From JBDSLU01 sp039916225 (lineage in GTDB: Bacteria > Acidobacteriota > Vicinamibacteria > Vicinamibacterales > Vicinamibacteraceae), in assembly GCA_039916225.1 (NCBI GenBank), contig JBDSLU010000160.1:1-15897 (forward strand): 15,897 nucleotides of DNA. The letters run 5' to 3'. This document shows, piece after piece, positions 11,596 to 15,897 of this stretch (position 1 is the first letter of the stretch; every line of letters starts with the position of its first letter). The position numbers and the translations under genes are program-made. A model generated the notes under the pieces. That model worked only from the letters and a program-made list of their open reading frames with translations, searched no databases and was not told where the DNA came from.

Positions 11596-12231
11596 TCAGG
11601 CCGCGGCGTAGAGGCCGTGCCGGCGAACGTAACGAGCGACGGGCGGCGGGACGAGCGCCTCGAGTGAGGCGCCGGCGCGGGCCCGAGCCCGAATCTCGGT
11701 CGATGAGACGTCGGGCGTCGGCGAATCGATCAGGAAAACACGCGGCGTGGAAGGCCAGCCGGTGGTCGGGTCGCTGAAACGGCCCGACAGGGCCGGCAGT
11801 CGCGCCGGCAGCGACGTGACACTGAGTCCGGGCCGGGAGACGACGGCGAAGTGGCAGCGGTCGAGGATGGCCGGATAGTAGCGCCATGTCGCGATATCTG
11901 CGAACGCGTCGGCGCCGATGATGAACACCATCTGCGACGCCGGGTGGCCGGCCCGCTCGAACTCGTCGAGCAGCGTGCCGGTGTAGGACGGCTCGCTCGA
12001 GTCGAGCCCGAGGTCGCAGGCGATCAGCGACGCATCCGACTCGGCGGCCAGCGCCACCATCGCGAATCGATGATAGATCGACACCAGCGCCCCGGCACGG
12101 TGCGGTGGGACGCGGGCCGGAGCGAGCTGGACCGTCGACAGCCCGAGTGCCGCCCGGGCCGCCGCAGCCACGCCCAGGTGGCCGTTGTGAATCGGATCGA
12201 ACGTGCCGCCCAGGATGCCGAGCGGCGTCAT
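11596..12231 (-). CDS. nadD: Nicotinate-nucleotide adenylyltransferase
   Basis: NadD converts nicotinate mononucleotide and ATP to deamido-NAD in the NAD pathway. The 211-residue product starts at the ATG at 12231, which overlaps the obgE stop as ATGA; the frame stays open further up, inside obgE, but nothing there looks like NadD. The nucleotidyltransferase signature is intact: GILGGTFDPIHNGHL, with the HxGH pair His15 and His18, then VFIIGADAFADIATWRYYPAIL and the C-terminal SSTEIR motif. Length matches the family (about 190-220). Placement between obgE and rsfS is common in bacteria and supports the call. Confidence 0.95.
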   Translation of the reverse strand: MTPLGILGGTFDPIHNGHLGVAAAARAALGLSTVQLAPARVPPHRAGALVSIYHRFAMVALAAESDASLIACDLGLDSSEPSYTGTLLDEFERAGHPASQMVFIIGADAFADIATWRYYPAILDRCHFAVVSRPGLSVTSLPARLPALSGRFSDPTTGWPSTPRVFLIDSPTPDVSSTEIRARARAGASLEALVPPPVARYVRRHGLYAAA

Positions 12232-13382
12232 TCGAGCGCGGCGCGCCGCGCTGCGGCGGCCTCGCCGGCGGCGTACGAGCGGGGGTCGGGCTCGGGATTC
12301 GCCTGTGCCGCCTGCTGGGCCGCCAGGCGCGCGGCCGCCGCCGCTGCCTTGCTGGCCGCGACGTGCGGCCAGACGGCTTCGAGCAGCGCGGTGACGCCCT
12401 CGCGCGTCACCGCCGAAATCGGGATGCACGTCATCCCGAGACCCTCGACGTGCCGCACCAGCTTTTCCAGACGCTCGGGCTCGTCGAGCGCGTCGAGCTT
12501 CGAGGGCGCGACGATCTGCACCCGCTCGGCGATCGGCGGGTGGCCGAGGTCGGCGCCGCTGTCCGGCTCGTAGAGCGCCAGTTCGCGCCGGATGATCTCG
12601 AAGTCCTCGATCGGATCGCGGCCGCTGAGCGACGAGACGTCGACCAGGTGGATGAGCACGGCGCTGCGCTCGACGTGACCGAGGAAGCGGTGACCGAGGC
12701 CGGCCCCGGAGTGGGCGCCCTCGATCAGGCCGGGTACGTCGGCGACCACGAAACTGCGATCGCTGCCGAGATCGACGACGCCGAGGTTCGGGACCAGCGT
12801 CGTGAACGGGTAGTTGGCGATTTTCGGCTTGGCGGCGGAGATCACCGAGATCAGCGTCGACTTGCCGGCGTTCGGATAGCCGATCAGGCCGATGTCGGCG
12901 AGCAGCTTGAGGTGCAGGTGCAGCGACACCGTGTCCCCCGGCTCACCGGGATCGCATCGTCGCGGCGCCTGGTTCGTCGACGAGACGAAGACGGCGTTGC
13001 CGCGGCCGCCGCGGCCACCGCGCGCGATCAAGACCCGGTCGCCGTCGTAGAGCATGTCGGCGACGACCCGCCGTTCGCCGTGCTCGTCGACGACCGTCGC
13101 GACGGTGCCGGCCGGCACCAGGACGTCGACGTCCTGCCCGCTCTTGCCGGTGCGGTTGGAGCCTTCGCCGTTGCCGCCGCGCCGCGCCTTGAACTCCGGG
13201 TGATAGCGGAAGCTGACCAGCGTATTGAGGTTCGGCGCGGCCGTCAGGTAGATCGAGCCACCCCACCCGCCATTGCCGCCGTCGGGCCCGCCGCGCGGGA
13301 CGAACTTCTCGCGACGGAAGCTCATGCAGCCGCTGCCGCCGTCACCGGCGATCGCGACGATGTCGACTTCATCGACGAACAT
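12228..13382 (-). CDS. obgE: GTPase Obg (ObgE/CgtA), 50S assembly factor
   Basis: Obg is a GTPase that acts in late large-subunit assembly and stress signalling. The 384-residue chain begins MFVDEVDIVAIAGDGGSGCM, the start of the glycine-rich Obg fold (to about residue 158). The G domain follows: G1 GYPNAGKST (168-176), G2 in YPFTTL, G3 DVPGL (215-219), G4 PSKLD (Ser294-Asp297, where Asn or Thr is usual before the lysine) and G5 ISA (322-324). The last 45 residues are Ala-rich (AAAAAARLAAQQAAQ) and replace a typical OCT domain. No clear Shine-Dalgarno precedes the ATG. It follows rpmA with a 75-nt spacer that can fold, and its stop overlaps nadD. Confidence 0.95.
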   Translation of the reverse strand: MFVDEVDIVAIAGDGGSGCMSFRREKFVPRGGPDGGNGGWGGSIYLTAAPNLNTLVSFRYHPEFKARRGGNGEGSNRTGKSGQDVDVLVPAGTVATVVDEHGERRVVADMLYDGDRVLIARGGRGGRGNAVFVSSTNQAPRRCDPGEPGDTVSLHLHLKLLADIGLIGYPNAGKSTLISVISAAKPKIANYPFTTLVPNLGVVDLGSDRSFVVADVPGLIEGAHSGAGLGHRFLGHVERSAVLIHLVDVSSLSGRDPIEDFEIIRRELALYEPDSGADLGHPPIAERVQIVAPSKLDALDEPERLEKLVRHVEGLGMTCIPISAVTREGVTALLEAVWPHVAASKAAAAAARLAAQQAAQANPEPDPRSYAAGEAAAARRAALE

Positions 13383-13407
13383 GGCTGGCTGGCTTGGGAA
13401 CGTGCCG

Positions 13408-13442
13408 CGGCCGACCGGTCCCGCAGATGGGACGGCCGGCCG
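13408..13442 (-). other. Stem-loop between rpmA and obgE
   Basis: CGGCCG-ACC-GGTCCC pairs with GGGAC-GGCCGGCCG (imperfect) around the loop gcagat. It lies in the 75-nt gap between the rpmA stop and the obgE start. No uridine run follows, so an RNA-processing or attenuation role between ribosomal-protein and GTPase cistrons is more likely than a full terminator. Role inferred. Confidence 0.4.
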
Positions 13443-13457
13443 TCGGGACGAGAAGAC

Positions 13458-13724
13458 TTACTCGGCCGGGGCGGCCGGAACGATCGAGATGTAGCGGCCG
13501 TGACCGCCGTGATCTTCGAACTTCACGGTGCCGGTGACCTTGGCGAACAGCGAGTGGTCCTTGCCCATTCCGACGTTCTGGCCGGGGTTGAACCTGCGGC
13601 CGCGCTGCCGGACCAGAATCGAACCGCCGGAGACGAGGTTGCCATCGAAGCGCTTCACGCCGAGCCGCTGCGACTGACTGTCGCGCCCGTTGCGTGAGCT
13701 GCCCTGGCCTTTTTTGGTTGCCAT
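13458..13724 (-). CDS. rpmA: 50S ribosomal protein bL27
   Basis: This encodes 88 residues, normal length. MATKKGQGSSRNGRDSQSQR is the conserved N-terminus that reaches the peptidyl-transferase centre. The second position is directly ATKKG, so there is no cleaved extension of the Firmicutes kind. GGSILVRQRGRRFNPGQNVGMGKDHSLFA confirms the family. An AAGGA site lies 9 nt before the ATG. It follows rplU with a 47-nt gap containing a hairpin, as in most bacteria. Confidence 0.98.
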   Translation of the reverse strand: MATKKGQGSSRNGRDSQSQRLGVKRFDGNLVSGGSILVRQRGRRFNPGQNVGMGKDHSLFAKVTGTVKFEDHGGHGRYISIVPAAPAE

Positions 13725-13747
13725 TGCTAATCGTCCTTCTTCTGCCC

Positions 13748-13764
13748 GCCGCGCAGCGCGCGGC
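13748..13764 (-). other. Hairpin in rplU-rpmA spacer
   Basis: GCCGCGC and GCGCGGC are perfect 7-bp arms with a 3-nt loop (AGC), located 7 nt after the rplU stop. No U-tract follows. It may slow decay or adjust the ratio of the two ribosomal proteins; that role is inferred. Confidence 0.4.
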
Positions 13765-13771
13765 CGGACCC

Positions 13772-14086
13772 CTAGATCTCGATGTCCTTGATCTCGATCT
13801 TCGTCAGCGTCGACCGGTGACCGCGCGAGACGCGCATGGTCTTGCGGCGGCGCTTCTTGAAGACCCGGATCTTGGGGCCGCGGGATTCGCCGGCGATGAC
13901 GCCCAGCACCTTGGCGCCAGCCACGAACGGGGCGCCGGACAGCATGCTGCCGTCGTCCTTGCCGACGAACAGCACCTGGTCGATGGTCACCTTGTCGCCG
14001 GCGACGAGCTGGACGCGGTCCACTTCGACGACGGTGCCCGGCGACACCTTCAACTGGCGTCCGCCGCTCTTGATGATCGCAAACAC
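13772..14086 (-). CDS. rplU: 50S ribosomal protein bL21
   Basis: This encodes 104 residues from the GTG at 14086, chosen because GGGAGG sits 5 nt upstream and the product then begins FAIIKSGGRQLKV, the family's normal N-terminus. An ATG at 14173 in the same frame would add 29 unconserved residues. The C-terminal signature KKRRRKTMRVSRGHRSTLTKIEI is intact. bL21 binds 23S rRNA and heads the operon rplU-rpmA-obgE-nadD-rsfS-comF. The leader upstream contains strong hairpins (see separate entry). Confidence 0.97.
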   Translation of the reverse strand: MFAIIKSGGRQLKVSPGTVVEVDRVQLVAGDKVTIDQVLFVGKDDGSMLSGAPFVAGAKVLGVIAGESRGPKIRVFKKRRRKTMRVSRGHRSTLTKIEIKDIEI

Positions 14087-14196
14087 GTGAGCCTCCCGAA
14101 AAACCTGCGCCGCGGACCCAGACGACCGGAGGACTCCTCCGGCCGGTCCCTGAGGCACGGCACGAACCACCAAGCCTAGCAGGATCCGTGGCTTGG
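14087..14196 (-). promoter_or_regulatory. rplU leader and promoter region with hairpins
   Basis: In the transcribed sense this region carries two notable inverted repeats. CCGGAGG-act-CCTCCGG (14126-14142) is a perfect 7-bp stem. It competes with GACCGG/CCGGTC (14124-14129 and 14143-14148), so two folds are possible. CCAAGCC/GGCTTGG (14170-14176 and 14190-14196) is a second 7-bp pair. A U-rich run lies just before the ribosome site. A weak promoter (TGGACG, 18 nt, TAGGCT) overlaps the second repeat. Autogenous control by bL21, as known for other ribosomal-protein leaders, is possible but unproven. Confidence 0.35.
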
Positions 14197-14202
14197 CGTC
14201 CA

Positions 14203-14225
14203 GACCGGCGGCGCCGCCTCCGGTC
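14203..14225 (-). terminator. Candidate terminator hairpin after the 203-residue secreted protein gene
   Basis: GACCGG (14203-14208) and CCGGTC (14220-14225) flank a GC palindrome GGCGGCGCCGCC. The hairpin lies about 60 nt past the stop at 14288. No U-run follows, so this is a plausible but weak terminator that would separate this gene from rplU. Confidence 0.3.
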
Positions 14226-14287
14226 CGCGATTCATTCGGCCGGCACGTGCCTGGCCGGCGAACGCCCGGCGAAGGCTCGTCGGCTGG

Positions 14288-14899
14288 TCACTTCGCGCGG
14301 GTGAGGTTCGAGATCCAGTTGGCCTCCCAGGTCTTGCCCCCGTCGACCGAGAACGCCTGCTCGAAGTGCGCCGAGGTCGGGGTGATGTCCGACCAAGTGA
14401 AACGGACGAGGATCCAGCGGCCATTCAGCTCCTCGTGATCGTAGAACTCGCCGCGCCCGTCCGTCCACCGCCCGACGGTCGGCGGCATGCTGATGGTCCC
14501 GTTGGCGGCGTTCGCCCAATAGATGCTCCACGTCTGGTTGGCCGGGTTGTAGAGCCGGATGGTGAGCGCCTCGATCTTGGCCTTGGCGGCCGGGCTGTCG
14601 ACGATGAACTCGTCCATGACCGCCTTGCCGGCCAGGATGTTGGTCGTCGTCTGCGTGCCGGAGTACTCGACCCACGTCGTCGATCCGGTCAGCGGTTTGA
14701 CCAGGCGCTTCAGGTCGGCCTTCCAGTTCCCGACCATCCAATCGAAGTCGTGGCTCCCGTCGCGCGGGGCCGGACCGGTCGTGTCCGACGGGGCCGGCGA
14801 GGCGGTCTGGGCGGTGGCTGGTCGGGCGGTGGCGAGCCCCAACGCGATGAGGCCGATGGCGAGGGACGGGACGAGCGAGCGGAGGCGTAAAGCAGACAT
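14288..14899 (-). CDS. Secreted hypothetical protein, lipocalin-like (DUF1579-like)
   Basis: This encodes 203 residues from an ATG with AGGAG 7 nt upstream. A signal peptide ends near residue 30 (SLAIGLIALGLATARPATA-Q). The mature chain opens after a Pro/Ala linker with HDFDWMVGNWKADLKRL, the kind of motif that starts lipocalin-like and DUF1579-type beta-barrels. Other marks are GTQTTTNILAGKAVMDEF, RLYNPANQTWSIYWANAANG, GEFYDHEELNGRWILVRFTWSD and EQAFSVDGGKTWEANWI. Family assignment is from memory of similar secreted proteins and not certain; no catalytic residue can be named. The gene diverges from a MocR regulator 81 bp away, which may control it. Confidence 0.75.
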   Translation of the reverse strand: MSALRLRSLVPSLAIGLIALGLATARPATAQTASPAPSDTTGPAPRDGSHDFDWMVGNWKADLKRLVKPLTGSTTWVEYSGTQTTTNILAGKAVMDEFIVDSPAAKAKIEALTIRLYNPANQTWSIYWANAANGTISMPPTVGRWTDGRGEFYDHEELNGRWILVRFTWSDITPTSAHFEQAFSVDGGKTWEANWISNLTRAK

Positions 14900-14954
14900 T
14901 CGAGGACTCCTGGGAAGAGGCAGTGGCGATTCCCGTTCACGCTACGCGGCGTCC

Positions 14955-14975
14955 GTGGCATCGTGAAAGAGCCAC
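14955..14975. promoter_or_regulatory. Inverted repeat in divergent promoter region, possible regulator site
   Basis: GTGGC (14955-14959) and GCCAC (14971-14975) are perfect 5-bp arms with an 11-nt spacer, and TC/GA just inside extend the symmetry if one base is skipped. The repeat ends 5 nt before the regulator's start codon, where an autoregulatory operator could lie. It is short and could be chance. Confidence 0.25.
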
Positions 14976-14980
14976 TTTCG

Positions 14981-15897
14981 ATGCAAGTCCTGATACCACT
15001 CACGCGAGGCCGTGAACCGTTGTCGCGGCAGATCTACGCCGGCCTCCGCGACGGCATCCTCGCCGGCTCGTTCGCGGCCGGCCAACGCCTGCCGTCGACC
15101 CGCGATCTCGCCGAGCAGCTCGCGGTGTCGCGCACTGTGGTGGTGCTGGCCTACGAGCAGTTGCTGTCGGAGGGGTTCGTTGTCGGACGGGTCGGCGCCG
15201 GCACCTACGTACCGGAGGGCCTCGCGGCAGCGCCGTCGGGCGACGAGCCGCCCGCGGCGCGGCCCCGACTGTCACGCTTCGGCGCGTTTGCCCAGGCCGT
15301 CCGCTCGGCGGTCGAGTTCCCGGCGCCGGCGCCGCGTCCGCCCCGTTTCGACTTCGCCTACGGGCGCAGCGACGTCGACTGCTTTCCCTTCGAGCATTGG
15401 TGGCGGCTGCTGCACCGCTGCGCGCGGCGGACGGCGGTCCGCGGCCTCGACTACGGCTCGGCCGCCGGCATCGCGCCGCTGCGCGAGGCGATCGCGGCGC
15501 ACCTGCGACGATCGCGGTCGGTGACGTGCGATGCGTCGCACGTGGTGGTCGTCAACGGCTCGCAGCAGGCGCTCGATCTCATCGCGCGCGTCCTCCTCGA
15601 GCCCGGCGATCGCGTGGCCCTCGAGGATCCGCTCTACCAGGGGACACGCGAGGTGCTGCGTGCCGCCGGCGCCCGCCTCGACACCGTGGCGGTCGATCGC
15701 GACGGCCTCGATCCGGCGCGGTTGCCGCGACGCGCGCGCCTCGTCTTCGTGACGCCGTCCCACCAGTACCCCACCGGGGCGATCCTGTCGCTGCCGCGGC
15801 GACAGGCGCTCCTGCAATGGGCGGCGCGGGCCGAGGCGCTGATCGTCGAGGACGACTACGACGGCGAGTTCCGCTACGACGGCCGCCGCCTCGAATC
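14981..15897 (+). CDS. MocR/PdxR-type GntR regulator with aminotransferase-like domain, C-terminus cut by window edge
   Basis: About 305 residues of a protein that is normally 450-500 are present. The winged helix-turn-helix (about 13-80) shows the GntR pattern: SRQIYAGLRDGILAGSFAAG, RLPSTRDLAEQLAVSRTVVV and AYEQLLSEGFVVGRVGAGTYV. A linker leads to a fold-type I aminotransferase-like domain: FDFAYGRSDVDCFPFEHW, YGSAAGIAPLREAIAAHL, VVNGSQQALDLIARVLLEPGD, EDPLYQGTREVL, VTPSHQYPTGAIL and EDDYDGEFRYDG. The PLP lysine lies beyond the edge, so it cannot be checked. Such regulators sense PLP or an aminated metabolite and control B6, GABA, taurine or similar genes. The target here is unknown, with the divergent secreted-protein gene as a candidate. 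Confidence 0.92.
   Translation, partial: MQVLIPLTRGREPLSRQIYAGLRDGILAGSFAAGQRLPSTRDLAEQLAVSRTVVVLAYEQLLSEGFVVGRVGAGTYVPEGLAAAPSGDEPPAARPRLSRFGAFAQAVRSAVEFPAPAPRPPRFDFAYGRSDVDCFPFEHWWRLLHRCARRTAVRGLDYGSAAGIAPLREAIAAHLRRSRSVTCDASHVVVVNGSQQALDLIARVLLEPGDRVALEDPLYQGTREVLRAAGARLDTVAVDRDGLDPARLPRRARLVFVTPSHQYPTGAILSLPRRQALLQWAARAEALIVEDDYDGEFRYDGRRLE

Noticed and set aside
12105..13697. 530-codon plus-strand open frame opposite nadD, obgE and rpmA
   Set aside because: It runs antisense across three certain genes and their spacers, with Arg/Asp/Ala-rich sequence and no domain.
14087..14173. Longer bL21 starting at 14173
   Set aside because: The added residues are not conserved and a strong GGGAGG site precedes the GTG at 14086 that begins the canonical protein.

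Overview
This is a high-GC, gene-dense chromosomal window with no tRNA, rRNA, CRISPR array or insertion sequence that I can see. The gene families (secreted Cys-type sulfatase, D-tagatose 3-epimerase-like isomerase, exported M20D amidohydrolase, MocR regulator) and many GTG starts suit a free-living GC-rich bacterium. An acidobacterium of the Vicinamibacteria type is my best guess, but it is inference from style and not from a marker gene.

Layout. 1-1643 (minus): a sulfatase cut by the left edge, preceded by a secreted glycine-zipper protein with RYDD repeats; a perfect 9-bp stem-loop lies between them. 1854-2705 (plus): a sugar 3-epimerase whose metal and substrate residues keep exact family spacing. 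2702-4457 (minus): an exported M20D metallo-amidohydrolase followed by a small membrane protein. 4458-4919 is the only long stretch without a convincing gene. 4920-5435 (plus): a type II toxin-antitoxin pair. 5453-8106 (minus): a compact four-gene operon of ECF sigma factor, STAS protein, an unknown 88-residue protein and an unusual radical SAM protein. The first three genes overlap by ATGA and the fourth starts 1 nt after the third. 8225-10152 (plus): lysA and tmk, overlapping by 10 nt. 10115-14086 (minus): rplU-rpmA-obgE-nadD-rsfS-comF, a widely conserved ribosome/NAD/ribosome-silencing order with comF appended. 14288-14899 (minus): a secreted lipocalin-like hypothetical protein, divergent from a MocR-type regulator (14981 to the right edge).

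The best candidate for something undescribed is the sigma-STAS-88 aa-radical SAM operon. Its overlaps imply one co-translated unit. The radical SAM protein appears to carry a SPASM-like cysteine cluster before the radical SAM core, a CX3CX3CC cluster instead of CX3CX2C, and an Ig-like C-terminal domain. Other points worth checking are the 143-bp out-of-frame overlap of comF with rsfS, the basic tail on RsfS, a Walker A Glu substitution in thymidylate kinase, possible leaderless or short-leader transcripts for lysA and the epimerase, hairpins in the rplU leader, and an identical 21-nt direct repeat shared by the gene-poor stretch and the radical SAM gene.
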